From DASVTR01 sp036387475 (GTDB lineage: Bacteria; Acidobacteriota; Blastocatellia; Pyrinomonadales; Pyrinomonadaceae), in assembly GCA_036387475.1 (NCBI GenBank), contig DASVTR010000006.1:248001-312000 (forward strand): a stretch of 64,000 nucleotides of DNA. The letters run 5' to 3'. This document shows, in pieces, positions 28,896-38,154 of this stretch. The notes under the pieces are model-generated. The model was not told the origin of the DNA, ran no database searches, and saw only the letters and a list, made by a program, of their open reading frames with translations. The translations under genes and the position numbers were made by a program. Positions within the stretch are counted from its first letter, which is position 1; the number at the start of each line of letters is the position of its first letter.

Positions 28896-30728
28896 TTAGA
28901 TGAGATGGAGTTCTTTTGTTTGAATCGAAGGCGTGTCGCTTTTTTGAAGCAGTAAATTTTCTATCGCTGTTCTTAAGGCTTCGGCATCTCCCGGCGGAAT
29001 GTTGACGACTCCTCTGATATTCTCCAGACCGCAGGCCGTCGAAGCTATCACAGGCACTCCGTGTGCAATGGCTTCGAGCAGTCTTCGCGGTTTGTGCTCG
29101 ACGAAGGCTGGCAGAACGACCGCAACCGCACCGTCAAGCCAATTCTCTTCTCTCCGATACTGCTCAACCGCTATCCCCTGCCAGAAATTCTTACCCTCCA
29201 GATGCGCGCCCATCAACATCAAGCGAACGTCCAACTCCTTCAACGCTGCGCGTAATTCGTAGGCCCCTTTTCTGCCGACGGTCGGCGCAGGGAACACAAG
29301 CCTCGGCTGGTTAACGGCGGAGCTTTGAACAGGAGTTCTTGAAGTTGGGATGGCCCAATGGACGAGCATGGATTGTTCTGGGAAGAGCGCTGCGATCTCC
29401 GTATGAGGTGTGATGATCCGTCGCGCATTTTGTAAGGCTTCGCTTTCAGCCTCGACCAGCCAATCGTCCGCGCGAAAATCAGCCAGCGTATTGCTCTCCG
29501 GGTGTAAGCGGAATGCTGCGTCTAATCTTTCGTGCAAGCGAGCGAGCGGCAAGGCCGTCATCAGCACGTCGAAGGTTCTGCCGCCCAGCGCACCGTCCCG
29601 CCATAAGTAGGGCAAGAGGCTTTGTGTCAACGTCACGTGCGTGACATCAAAGGACAGATGGGCAACATAGTTGCGAGCCAGTCTTGCCTGAGCCGCAAGC
29701 AATTCCCGCTGTCTCGCCGCGCCCTGCATGGCAAGCCTTCTTGAACGATACGCTCTCAATAGGGTGAACAACTGCTCCTGCTTGACTTGCCCGAAGCCCT
29801 CCGTCTTCCAGGCGTAATTAGCTTTTGACCATCTCTTGCCATCGAGCGGAAGACAGAGTAAGTCACGCTCGTGCCGAGCCTCATCGATGTAGCAATCAAA
29901 CTCCGGCCAGAATTCGTCAACCAGGTAAGCGGCGCATCCAAAATCAATTGGGCTATTCCCGTTTTCGACATGCCTGAAACAATCCTGCACACGGCAACTC
30001 AGGCAGCTTTGTGGGCCATCTGAGCTTGGGCCATCTGAGTTAAGGTTTATGCTGTCTCTGACGGGCGCGCGATGTTTGCGCAGGAAGTCTCCGCCTGCAT
30101 CGCCTTTGAAACGCACAATCAAGGAATCGGCATCCATCAAGGCTTCAATGCGGAATGCGTGTCGAGACTTAAAGCGTAGATCAACATAGTTCCAGAAAAC
30201 CGTCGCATCGCGTCCGGCCTCTGCAAGCGAGCCGGGTATCACCTGCGTGTGTGCATGGCGTTCAACAATCTCGAAGCCCGCGCGCAGCGCCGTATCATAG
30301 AGAGCATTGGAAAGTTGGCATAAGCCGCCGCCGATGGTCGGGATGATGCAGCCTTCGCGCAATTCGCGTCCGGCTACATATCCTTTCCATTTGCGCGCAC
30401 GCCCAATTTGTTTCCAGAAACTAAAGACGCAACCAGCGGGCACTTCAACGTCGTTCAATCGACGCAGGGCCAGACGCAGATTGTGGACTTTACCCGCCAC
30501 CAAAGAGAGTTCGGCCCGTTTGTCCTCTGTCCATAGAGGCGTTACAGATTCGGCGATGATTCTTTGGTTTGCCGTGGCCGCATGCGCCGGGAAACGCTCT
30601 ACTTCATGACTCAGGATATTACGCGCACTTCTCTTTATTTGCAGGAGCGTCGCTTTGCAACGAAAGATGATGGCATCGCCCATTGCGGGCGCGTGATTTT
30701 CCGGCTCACTGTTTATAGCGGTGGGCAT
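28896..30728 (-). CDS. VanW domain - glycosyltransferase fusion protein
   Basis: The 610-residue protein fuses two domains. The N-terminal third is VanW-like ('LSLVAGKVHNLRLALRRL', 'VPAGCVFSFWKQIGRA', 'GYVAGRELREGCIIPTIGGGLCQLSNALYDTAL'). A cysteine cluster follows ('CLSCRVQDCFRH', then another Cys in 'IDFGCAAYLV'), and a long helical middle. The C-terminal part is a GT-B-type glycosyltransferase ('RLVFPAPTVGRKGAYELRAAL', 'VLPAFVEHKPRRLLEAIAHGVPVIAS', 'PPGDAEALRTAI'). The frame is open to a TTG at 30773. The ATG at 30728 was preferred; neither has a strong ribosome binding site. It probably acts in envelope or glycan synthesis. The cysteine cluster may bind metal. VanW function is not established. 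Confidence 0.78.
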   Translation of the reverse strand: MPTAINSEPENHAPAMGDAIIFRCKATLLQIKRSARNILSHEVERFPAHAATANQRIIAESVTPLWTEDKRAELSLVAGKVHNLRLALRRLNDVEVPAGCVFSFWKQIGRARKWKGYVAGRELREGCIIPTIGGGLCQLSNALYDTALRAGFEIVERHAHTQVIPGSLAEAGRDATVFWNYVDLRFKSRHAFRIEALMDADSLIVRFKGDAGGDFLRKHRAPVRDSINLNSDGPSSDGPQSCLSCRVQDCFRHVENGNSPIDFGCAAYLVDEFWPEFDCYIDEARHERDLLCLPLDGKRWSKANYAWKTEGFGQVKQEQLFTLLRAYRSRRLAMQGAARQRELLAAQARLARNYVAHLSFDVTHVTLTQSLLPYLWRDGALGGRTFDVLMTALPLARLHERLDAAFRLHPESNTLADFRADDWLVEAESEALQNARRIITPHTEIAALFPEQSMLVHWAIPTSRTPVQSSAVNQPRLVFPAPTVGRKGAYELRAALKELDVRLMLMGAHLEGKNFWQGIAVEQYRREENWLDGAVAVVLPAFVEHKPRRLLEAIAHGVPVIASTACGLENIRGVVNIPPGDAEALRTAIENLLLQKSDTPSIQTKELHLI

Positions 30729-31074
30729 CTCACATCTGTTTGTGTCCTTGCGATCAGATGAATCAGAGCACAAACTTTATTGTTTATATTGCTGCCCACG
30801 ATAACTTTGCAGAGAGACAGCCACGCTTTGCTGCTGTGGATAGCCACAGCAAAGCTTCGAGGCTGGAATTCACGCGTGTCAGGCCATTGCCTTGAGCGCA
30901 ACCAGAATGGAAGTAATAGCTAATCGGCTGAGATTGAATCGAATGACAGAGCTATGAAGGCCGTGAAGCCATGCGATCAAAGGCTTGTGCTTACGTAGTC
31001 GCAGCCTGCTCTACGTAACCTCATCCTCCGCATCAGCACTGATAACATTTGGACAAAAGCCAGTTGTTATAATT
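30729..31074. other. Intergenic region with small hairpin
   Basis: No gene is supported in these 346 bases. A 7-bp stem with a 4-nt loop (GCTGTGG at 30833-30839, CCACAGC at 30844-30850) lies downstream of the DUF5916 gene and upstream of the VanW gene; flanking bases can extend it with a bulge. It may attenuate the leftward transcript. Confidence 0.4.
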
Positions 31075-33621
31075 CTAAAAACTCTTGCGGAAAAGATAAG
31101 CAGCCTTAATAAAAAAGCTGCGCCCATTTCCCTGCAAGCCCGGCTCGAATTGTCCCGTAAACGGGTTGTAGCCGTTGTAGCTTATGTCGTCGTTGTAACC
31201 GATATAAAGAGCCGTTCCCGGATTCGGCGTCCAGCCGACGACCAACTGCGGTCGCAGGTGTTTATTCAAAGTCGAATAATCAAGGCGCAGCCGGGCGAAA
31301 GTATTGCGCGAGAATTGATACGTCGAACGAGAGCTGAAAATGTTGTCGTCGTATGCCACCAATCCCGTGTCATGACGAGCGAGTCGCCTTTTGTTGTAGT
31401 TCAACTGCGTCTGGAACGCTGTGGTCGGCTGGTAGCGGAAACTTGAATCAATAAATAATTGATTGCCCGGCCCCGGGTCAAAACCGCCGTTCGGATTCAG
31501 TAGCGCCGCCCTGCTGACGCGCGGGAAATCAGGCCCGTTTCCTAAATCAAACTCCATCAGCCCCCAGGTGTAATCGACAAAGAAGAAAGCAAAGAACTGT
31601 TTGTTCGGCGTGGTTTCGATGAAACCCTGTATGGCCTTGAAAGGGGACGAACGCTCCGGGTCTGCTCCGAAAAATGCGCCCGGACGATTGGCCTTTCGGT
31701 TCGCGCCGTACTCGTGTTCAAAGACGCGCTCGTAACCGAACTGAAAGCCTAGCTGAACATAGGTCTGACGCTGCAAGGCCAGCATTCCAGACGTGTCTGT
31801 AATCTCGTATTGAGAGCGCCCGCGCCAATCATATGTGATGTTCGTCGCGTTCTGAACGCGTTTATAGATAATAGACTTTTTCTGGTCGCGGTCGGTTTCA
31901 TATCTGATATATGAGCCGAGGTAGTTCGAATCGTAGCGCTGCGTAAAGCCTACGTCGGCGCGGTAATCGCGCGTTCTGCCGATAGCCAGAAAATTCATGT
32001 ACAGATTTCTGTCAGAGCGTTCGAGATAAGCCCTGTAGCCGAAACCGTTGCCCGTGCGATATAAGTTCTGGTCGAGGTCTGGGTCGTAGAAGAAGCGGCG
32101 CGAGGTGGTTCCGAGCACCTGAAACTCGGTCACGGTTTTCTCATTAATGAGAAACCGCCCGTCAAAACCCGCGGTGTTATTATGCCGCTCGATAAAGTTG
32201 TAGGACGTGGCGAAGAATCCCAGATTGTGCCGCCGGCCAACGTCGCGTTTAAGCCGCAGGATTCCGATGTGTGCGTTCTTGTCAACAAAACGCTCGATGC
32301 CGCAAACAACGCTGGGGTCTGTAATTCGCTCCTGCTGGCACTCAAGCAAACCCTGCCGCTCATCTTTCGAGTAATTTCCGGGCGCGTTGTCGGAAGCATA
32401 AAGCAGGCCGAAAGTGTTGCGTCCGCGCCTGCCGGTTAATTTCACCGCCACGTCAGGGTCGATAATCGCACGCGTATTCACAACGTCCAGGCCGCTACGG
32501 AAAATATCGATTCTTTCCAAAAAGAACGGGCGTTTTTCGGCGAAGAAAATCGGGAAGCGCTGGTTGGCGGTCGTCACCGGCGCATCTGCTTCGACCTGCG
32601 CGAAATCTGGATTGTACGCAAAGTCGAGCGTAATCGTCGGCGTTAAACTAAACTTGGCCGTCGTTCCAAACTCGGCTTTGACTCCCTCGTTGACGAAACG
32701 ACCAGCCGGGTCGCCGTCAAAAGTAAAGCGCGTGCGGCGGCCCGTTTCGCTCAAGGTGAGGCTCGGATTGATTTCAAGCTGGCGCGTCGTTTCAATACCT
32801 TCCAAACCCGTAATGTGTCCGGCCTGATTGAGCCAGCCGGAGATGCTGCGGTTGGTCGGCATCCAAGAGTTGTACTCGTTGTTGTTGTATTTGACGCGCC
32901 TATTGATGTGCAGCCCCCATTGTTTGTCTTTGCCCGCTTCGTAACGCAGAGACTTGAACGGAATCGCCACTTCGATTGTAAAGCCGTCTTCGGTCAAGAC
33001 GCCTTTCGAGTTCATCACGATGTCGAGACTGTAATCCTCGCCGCGACCTTCTGTGAAAGTCCCGTCGGCTTGTATTCCGAGCGGACTGAAAAACAGCAGG
33101 TACGCCTGGCGCTGGTCGTTAAAAGTATCTAAATGAACGAGGACATAATCGTCGTTGAAAATGTTGTCGCGCCGCGCAACGGTTGCCCGAATTGTATTCT
33201 TGTCCTGCTTGATGCGAAATGCCATGTAGAGATTCTTCGCATCGTAGCCCATCATAAATTCTGTCGGATGTGTGGGCGCGACGTTATCGCCGGGATTGGT
33301 TTGCACGAAGTCGCCGAACAGAGCGGCACTACGCCAAACCGCGTCGCTCAATTGCCCGTCAATCACCGGCGGGGTTTCAAAACGCGGGATACGCACGGGC
33401 GCATCCTTTCGAGCATACGGCGAAACGGGCGTCTCTACGTTTGATTTCGCGCCCGCCGTTGAAGGCTCTGCCGAAGAAGGAAGAGGAGCGGAAGGTTGCG
33501 GACTCACCAACTGATTTTCAACACCGCCGTTTGTTGTGGCCGGAGTCGGCGTGGAAGTTTGCGCCACGGAGTTCAGCGCACATAAAACGAGAACAAAGCA
33601 GAGCGAGGTAATCTTTTTCAT
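31075..33621 (-). CDS. DUF5916 outer-membrane protein with CBM9-like domain
   Basis: The 848-residue protein begins with a signal peptide (MKKITSLCFVLVLCALNSVAQ) and a Pro/Thr/Ser-rich linker. Next is a CBM9-like domain ('PPVIDGQLSDAVWRSAAL', 'YDAKNLYMAFRIKQD', 'DDYVLVHLDTFNDQRQAYLLFFSPLGIQADG'). A roughly 600-residue DUF5916 region follows ('FAEKRPFFLERIDIF', 'LTGRRGRNTFGLLYA'), with repeated aromatic/polar strands typical of an outer-membrane barrel, ending in 'YLFRKSF'. The frame is open to 33666, but the ATG at 33621 starts the signal peptide. Function in this family is not established; surface binding or transport of sugars or peptides is plausible. It is not obviously in an operon with its neighbours. 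Confidence 0.87.
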   Translation of the reverse strand: MKKITSLCFVLVLCALNSVAQTSTPTPATTNGGVENQLVSPQPSAPLPSSAEPSTAGAKSNVETPVSPYARKDAPVRIPRFETPPVIDGQLSDAVWRSAALFGDFVQTNPGDNVAPTHPTEFMMGYDAKNLYMAFRIKQDKNTIRATVARRDNIFNDDYVLVHLDTFNDQRQAYLLFFSPLGIQADGTFTEGRGEDYSLDIVMNSKGVLTEDGFTIEVAIPFKSLRYEAGKDKQWGLHINRRVKYNNNEYNSWMPTNRSISGWLNQAGHITGLEGIETTRQLEINPSLTLSETGRRTRFTFDGDPAGRFVNEGVKAEFGTTAKFSLTPTITLDFAYNPDFAQVEADAPVTTANQRFPIFFAEKRPFFLERIDIFRSGLDVVNTRAIIDPDVAVKLTGRRGRNTFGLLYASDNAPGNYSKDERQGLLECQQERITDPSVVCGIERFVDKNAHIGILRLKRDVGRRHNLGFFATSYNFIERHNNTAGFDGRFLINEKTVTEFQVLGTTSRRFFYDPDLDQNLYRTGNGFGYRAYLERSDRNLYMNFLAIGRTRDYRADVGFTQRYDSNYLGSYIRYETDRDQKKSIIYKRVQNATNITYDWRGRSQYEITDTSGMLALQRQTYVQLGFQFGYERVFEHEYGANRKANRPGAFFGADPERSSPFKAIQGFIETTPNKQFFAFFFVDYTWGLMEFDLGNGPDFPRVSRAALLNPNGGFDPGPGNQLFIDSSFRYQPTTAFQTQLNYNKRRLARHDTGLVAYDDNIFSSRSTYQFSRNTFARLRLDYSTLNKHLRPQLVVGWTPNPGTALYIGYNDDISYNGYNPFTGQFEPGLQGNGRSFFIKAAYLFRKSF

Positions 33622-33822
33622 AATGCAAAATACCAAATCGTTGTTTCTGAGTTGGCCCAGCCTCATCAGATATTCAATTTTTACAGTCTAACTAATCAGA
33701 CTGTAGACACATCTCAACTGTAGAACTCCGCAGCAGAGAAGTTCGTGGCAATTATTTATCAAGTAGTGGAAATTAAAACCGGAGCGTTTTTTTCAACTGT
33801 TCCGACTCTCGCCGCCCACGAA

Positions 33823-34896
33823 TTATTTAAGAATGTCGTGGGAGCGAAGTCTGACGAGTTGATCCAAAGTTATGTTAGTAAAGCCGCGCGCTTTGGCGCG
33901 TCGAATGAAATCCCTGTCAATGCCGTGGTTCTTGAGCCTGACAGCCGCTGCCACAGAGATGTCTGCGTAACCTTCGGCTTTCAGACCGTTGACAAACTCT
34001 GGCGTGATTTCATGATTCTTGAGCCTGACTAACTCTTCGATTGAAAGATTATCAAAACCCGCAGAGCGCATCTGGTTAATAAATTCCTGCGTGATTTCAT
34101 GGTTGCGCAGCCTGATGAGCGACTCCAGCGGTTGTTTGCCGAAACCCATCGCCTGCACTTCTTTGACGTACTGGCTATCTATATCGTGATTTCGCGCGCG
34201 GATGAGTTGCTCCATAGATAAACCTTGATAGCCAGCCGCTTGCATTTCGCGGACGTAGGCGGGCGTTATATCATGGCTCGCGGCTCTCAAAAGCTGCCGG
34301 AATTCCAGTCGGTCGTAGCCGACCGCTTTCAAATCTTCGATAAGTTTTGTCGTCAGGTTATGCAAAGCCGCTCTGAGCAAATCCTCTTCGGTTAAGTTTT
34401 CATAACCGCGACTGCGCATCGCTGAAACGAAACTCTGGTTCGGCACGAGCGTCCAGAAACCAGCGCCTTTGCCCGCACCGAAATAGCCCTCACAGTTAAA
34501 TGTTCCCGCTTCACGTACGATGCGAAAGTTGACGTTTACTTTCGTGGAAGATGCTGCATCCGACGGGAAACCTTGCAGCTCGTCGCGCGAGATATTGTCG
34601 GTCGTCATGAAATTGCTTTTATCGGATTGCCGCGTAAACGTCAATTTGATGATGCCGGGTTTGTCGGCATCTACTTGAGCAAGCCATTGACCGCTCAACG
34701 CAGTTTGCTGAACAGCCAACGTAAGTTGCGGAGTTTGCGCTGGTGTCGCTGAAATCGTGCTGGCGTTTGTTCTGAGCGCGCCACCGGCAAACAGAATGAG
34801 CGCAGAGAAAACGAGCAGCGCCGTCATAGACATGACCGCCATGCGGGATCGTTGCTCAATCAAAAATCGCGGCGATATTGTCTTAAGCTTTTTCAT
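33823..34896 (-). CDS. Anchored 29-residue-repeat protein, second copy (BlaR operon)
   Basis: The 357-residue protein has one N-terminal transmembrane segment ('MSMTALLVFSALILFAGG') and a beta-rich domain of about 95 residues ('SGQWLAQVDAD', 'FRIVREAGTFNCEGYFGAGKGAGFWTLVPNQ'). Six full and one partial copies of a 29-residue repeat follow ('LxxEELVRLKNHEITPEFVNGLKAEGY'). The repeat looks like a helical hairpin with conserved His-Asp/Glu-Ile and a Gly-Tyr/Phe turn. It is a clear paralogue of the next gene upstream (34961-35995). The ATG at 34896 was chosen over the longer frame because AAAGGAGAT precedes it. Last gene of the BlaI-BlaR operon. I do not recognise a family name. The repeats probably face the periplasm and mediate protein contacts (inference). 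Confidence 0.75.
   Translation of the reverse strand: MKKLKTISPRFLIEQRSRMAVMSMTALLVFSALILFAGGALRTNASTISATPAQTPQLTLAVQQTALSGQWLAQVDADKPGIIKLTFTRQSDKSNFMTTDNISRDELQGFPSDAASSTKVNVNFRIVREAGTFNCEGYFGAGKGAGFWTLVPNQSFVSAMRSRGYENLTEEDLLRAALHNLTTKLIEDLKAVGYDRLEFRQLLRAASHDITPAYVREMQAAGYQGLSMEQLIRARNHDIDSQYVKEVQAMGFGKQPLESLIRLRNHEITQEFINQMRSAGFDNLSIEELVRLKNHEITPEFVNGLKAEGYADISVAAAVRLKNHGIDRDFIRRAKARGFTNITLDQLVRLRSHDILK
33826..34395 (-). repeat. 87-bp coding repeats (29-residue units)
   Basis: Six full units and a 16-residue partial unit are encoded in register with an exact 29-codon period. The conserved skeleton is L-x4-L-(V/I)-R-x2-(N/S)-H-(D/E/G)-I-x3-(F/Y)-(V/I)-x7-G-(F/Y). The partial unit ends at the stop codon, as in the paralogous gene. 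Confidence 0.85.
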
Positions 34897-34960
34897 GACA
34901 CAATCTCCTTTAGTTGCTCTTTCACTTTCCGACCGCAATCGTTAATACCGTCTCAACGAT

Positions 34961-35995
34961 TCAATTAACGATGTCGTGAATGCGTAGATTAACGAGTTGC
35001 CTTAAGGTCACGTCGGTGAAACCCTTCGCTTTAACGCGCCTGATAAAAGCAGCGTCAACGCCGTGAATCTTTAGCTCGACGGCTTCCTTCGGCGAGATCG
35101 AAGTAAAACCTTCGGCCTTTAATCCATTAACAAATTCGGGCGTGACATCATGAATGCTGAATTCGACTAACTGCTTAAGCGAAAGATTTTCAAAACCCAT
35201 CGAGCGCATCTCTCTGATAAATTCCGGTGTGATTTTGAAAATGCGCATCTCGACGAGAGTTTTCAACGGCTGGCGCTCGAAACCCATCGCCTGCACTTCC
35301 CTCACATACTGGCTGTCAATTTTGAAGATGCGCGCCTCGACCAATTCTTTGAGGGTTAAATTGTCGTATCCGGCTGATTTCATCTCGCGTATGAATTCGC
35401 CCGTCACCTTAAAGATGCTCGCCTCGATTAGTTCTTTAAAAGAGAGGCGGTCGTAGCCAGCCGCTTTTAAATCCTCTATGGATTTAATATTGATGTCGAA
35501 CAGTGCTGCGGAAAACAGATCGTCTTCGGTCAGGTTATCGTAGCCACGGCTGCGCATCGCTGAAACGAAACTTTGATTCGGCGTGAGCGTCCAATGGCCC
35601 GCGCCCTTACCTTCACGGAATGAGCCTTCAAACTCAAACGTTCCGGCTTCGCGTACCAGACGAAAGCGCACATCCGCTCTTGCGCCGAACGCTTGTTCGC
35701 GCGACAGACCTTGAAACTCGCTGAGACGAATGCCGTCGCTCGACGAATGATTTCCGCCGCGCGCTGAGCGACGCATAATTGTGAATTGAACTTCGTCCGC
35801 ATTTTTACGGTTAAAATCGGCGACCCATTCTCCCGTAATCGCGTCCTGCGCGGCTTGAGCCGCACTAAGAGGGTTTCGGCTTCTGGCGACACCAAGGATG
35901 TTGATGGCGACGAAAAAGGACAACACGACCGCGCCGATAAAAAACGCCTGGCGAAGACGTTGCGATTGAAGCGCTCTGGTTTGGATGTCGTTCAT
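34961..35995 (-). CDS. Anchored 29-residue-repeat protein, first copy (BlaR operon)
   Basis: The 344-residue protein has an N-terminal transmembrane segment ('AFFIGAVVLSFFVAINILGV'), then a domain with 'GEWVADFNRKNADEVQFTIMRRS' and 'RLVREAGTFEFEGSFREGKGAGHWTLTPNQSFVSAMRSRGY'. Six full and one partial 29-residue repeats follow. In most units the conserved His of the paralogue is replaced by 'IFK', so the two proteins have diverged in the repeat surface. The ATG at 35995 has AAAGGAGAT seven bases upstream (two codons inside the longest frame). It starts 26 bases after the BlaR1 stop. It is likely co-expressed with BlaI and BlaR1 and located in the periplasm, where it could meet the same repeats of BlaR1. 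Function inferred only from context. Confidence 0.75.
   Translation of the reverse strand: MNDIQTRALQSQRLRQAFFIGAVVLSFFVAINILGVARSRNPLSAAQAAQDAITGEWVADFNRKNADEVQFTIMRRSARGGNHSSSDGIRLSEFQGLSREQAFGARADVRFRLVREAGTFEFEGSFREGKGAGHWTLTPNQSFVSAMRSRGYDNLTEDDLFSAALFDINIKSIEDLKAAGYDRLSFKELIEASIFKVTGEFIREMKSAGYDNLTLKELVEARIFKIDSQYVREVQAMGFERQPLKTLVEMRIFKITPEFIREMRSMGFENLSLKQLVEFSIHDVTPEFVNGLKAEGFTSISPKEAVELKIHGVDAAFIRRVKAKGFTDVTLRQLVNLRIHDIVN
34964..35533 (-). repeat. 87-bp coding repeats (29-residue units)
   Basis: Six full units plus a 16-residue remainder have the same 29-codon period and the same end point as in the paralogue at 33826-34395. This implies duplication of the whole gene rather than independent repeat growth. 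Confidence 0.85.
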
Positions 35996-36021
35996 AATCA
36001 AATCTCCTTTGGTTTCAAATC

Positions 36022-38154
36022 TTATTCGTCGCCGGAGCCTTCGATCAGGCCCTCGATTTTGAGTGCGATAATTTGTTTGACGGTTAAATCACCCAGTCGT
36101 TTTCGTGCGTCGCGCACAAATGCCGGTGTGATGCCGTGAACGCGAAGCGTCACAAGCTCTCTTGGCGAGAGATTTCCGAAGCCGACCTCGCGCATGCCGT
36201 TGATAAACTCAGGCGTCACCTGATGGACGGCGAAGTCGATTAATTGCCGTGCGGAAAGATTGCTGTAGCCAGCTTTTCGCAGCCAGTTGATGAATTCGGG
36301 CGTGATGCCGTGAACGCTAAAACTCACAAACTCATGCGCGCTTAATTCTCTGTAGCCAGCATTCCTGATTGCTTCAATAAATGCCGGGGTCACGTCGTTG
36401 ACACTCATACCCGCGATTTGTTTCGAAGTCAGATTGCCGAGACCGAGAGCACGCAAACTTCTGACGTAATCGGCGGTAACGCCGGACGACTTTAGGTGTA
36501 CAAGTTCATCAATCGACAAATTCGCGTATCCGACGGAAGCCATCTCGTCTATAAAATCAGAATTACCTTGCGCTTCAGCTTTGCGTTCCTGCTCATACTT
36601 AGCCTTGATAAAAGGAATGGTTGGTGTGCCGGGTTCGGGCGCAGCCGGGGGCACGGGCACGTTTTCAATTTGCGGCGGATGATTTTCGGCAACTCCACTT
36701 TCGATAATGCGTCCGATGTCTGTCTTCAAAAATTGCTTAACACCTTGGTCAACCGGCGCGCCATCTAAAATCTGCTGCTGTGAATTATCATCAGCGTGAG
36801 CATTGTTTCCCTGCGGCCCAAGCGCACCTTGCGACTTTGCGCTCTTAATTATTGCTTCACCTTTCGACTCTGAACCCGTTGTCAAAAACAAGCCGGAGGG
36901 AGATTTTTCTGCTCCGCTTGTTTCCTCATGCAAAGCGGTTTCGGAACTTTGCGGATTCTGCGCGCTGCTGATGGTCGGTCGAATAATTGCCAGCGACAAA
37001 AAAAGGACAAACATCAACGCGGTCAGGCCCGCAGTCATCATCTGCGACATCGCGCGGCGCTTGCCTTCTTTACTGAGAATCGCCAGGAGTCGTCCTTCAA
37101 GCTGCGAGCGCCGGGCCATTGCCACCGTCGTTGTTTGCGACCACTGAAAAACCGTGTGCTCTTGCAGATAGCGCGCGATTTCCAGTAAATGATGCGCGTA
37201 ATCGGAAGGCTTCGTGCCGATGCTCAGCACGTAATCGTCACATGCTCGCTCTCGCTCGACGCGCAGGCGACGCGCAGCGTGCCAGACGAACGGATTAAAC
37301 CAGTAGAAGGCACAGGCCGTCTGGGCCAACATCTGCGTCAAACAATCTCGCCGCGTAACGTGCGTCAACTCATGCAGCAACACCATCCTTCTGCGTTCCT
37401 CTGACCAATCATCTGCGCTCGCGGGCAGCAGAACAACCGGACGCAAAACGCCGCACACAATCGGCATCAACGTGCGCTCGCTGCGTAGCAGGCGAATTCT
37501 TCCTCCCAATTGAAGCTCGCTTAAGAGCGACGAAAACAGTCCAACCAATTTCGGGTCTTTGAATTCAACTGCGCTGCGAGTTAGCCATTTAGTAGACATG
37601 AATCCGACTAATAACCTGAACAAAAGCAGCACGACTCCTGCAAACCAAATCGCTAAAGTCCAATTCACTAAACTCGACAAAGACGTTGTGCTTCTTTGTT
37701 CTGGAACAACATAAACGTCTGAAGTGCTCTTGCTAAATAAAGGTTTTTCAACCGAACCTATTGCCGGTTGAAAGTCAGGGATTCTGGTCTCGCTTTTATT
37801 TATTTTAGGCGAAGCTTCTATGCTCTGTTCCGTTCTCACATCGGTCAAGGGGAAGGCGTCCTCAGCAGTTCTCTTTAATTCATTCGATGGCGCTTGCTTC
37901 AAGGAGGAAATTTGTGCGGGCAAAACCGGAACTTCCAACACTTCTACGATAGAGAAGAAAGGCAACAGAAGCGCAGCGCACAGCGAAAGCGTCCAGAGAA
38001 GATGCCGGGTCGCTGCCGAGAGGCGGCGAAGCGCCAGACACAGCAAGCCCACAAAGCCGAGCAAAAAAGTCGCCTTCATGGCTGACGCAGCCAGAAACAA
38101 AAGCAGGTCAAAATTGTTGCTGTGCGACGAGACTGCGTTCCAGAAGTAATTCAT
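36022..38154 (-). CDS. BlaR1-type M56 membrane peptidase with repeat-containing C-terminus
   Basis: The 710-residue protein has the M56/BlaR1 layout. Transmembrane helices lie near 22-43, 48-70 and 160-186. A cytoplasmic zinc protease domain has 'HELTH' (261-265) and the downstream 'ERERACDDYVL' (about 302-310), and a further transmembrane helix spans about 374-392. In classical BlaR1 the region after this helix is a beta-lactam-binding sensor; here there is no penicillin-binding fold. It is instead a low-complexity linker (about 395-535) and six units of the 29-residue repeat (546-710) that also builds the two downstream proteins. On signal it should cleave the BlaI repressor. The start overlaps the blaI stop by one base (TAATG). 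The protease call is firm; the signal is unknown. Confidence 0.9.
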   Translation of the reverse strand: MNYFWNAVSSHSNNFDLLLFLAASAMKATFLLGFVGLLCLALRRLSAATRHLLWTLSLCAALLLPFFSIVEVLEVPVLPAQISSLKQAPSNELKRTAEDAFPLTDVRTEQSIEASPKINKSETRIPDFQPAIGSVEKPLFSKSTSDVYVVPEQRSTTSLSSLVNWTLAIWFAGVVLLLFRLLVGFMSTKWLTRSAVEFKDPKLVGLFSSLLSELQLGGRIRLLRSERTLMPIVCGVLRPVVLLPASADDWSEERRRMVLLHELTHVTRRDCLTQMLAQTACAFYWFNPFVWHAARRLRVERERACDDYVLSIGTKPSDYAHHLLEIARYLQEHTVFQWSQTTTVAMARRSQLEGRLLAILSKEGKRRAMSQMMTAGLTALMFVLFLSLAIIRPTISSAQNPQSSETALHEETSGAEKSPSGLFLTTGSESKGEAIIKSAKSQGALGPQGNNAHADDNSQQQILDGAPVDQGVKQFLKTDIGRIIESGVAENHPPQIENVPVPPAAPEPGTPTIPFIKAKYEQERKAEAQGNSDFIDEMASVGYANLSIDELVHLKSSGVTADYVRSLRALGLGNLTSKQIAGMSVNDVTPAFIEAIRNAGYRELSAHEFVSFSVHGITPEFINWLRKAGYSNLSARQLIDFAVHQVTPEFINGMREVGFGNLSPRELVTLRVHGITPAFVRDARKRLGDLTVKQIIALKIEGLIEGSGDE
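36025..36519 (-). repeat. Coding repeats in the BlaR1 C-terminus
   Basis: Five units of 28-29 residues plus a 21-residue tail share the skeleton of the repeats at 33826-34395 and 34964-35533 (for example 'VTPEFINxMREVGFGNLS'). They occupy the position of the sensor domain in BlaR1. Confidence 0.85.

Noticed and set aside
33826..36519. Regular 87-bp repeats suggesting a CRISPR or satellite array
   Set aside because: The period is in codon register and conserved at protein, not DNA, level; they are coding repeats.
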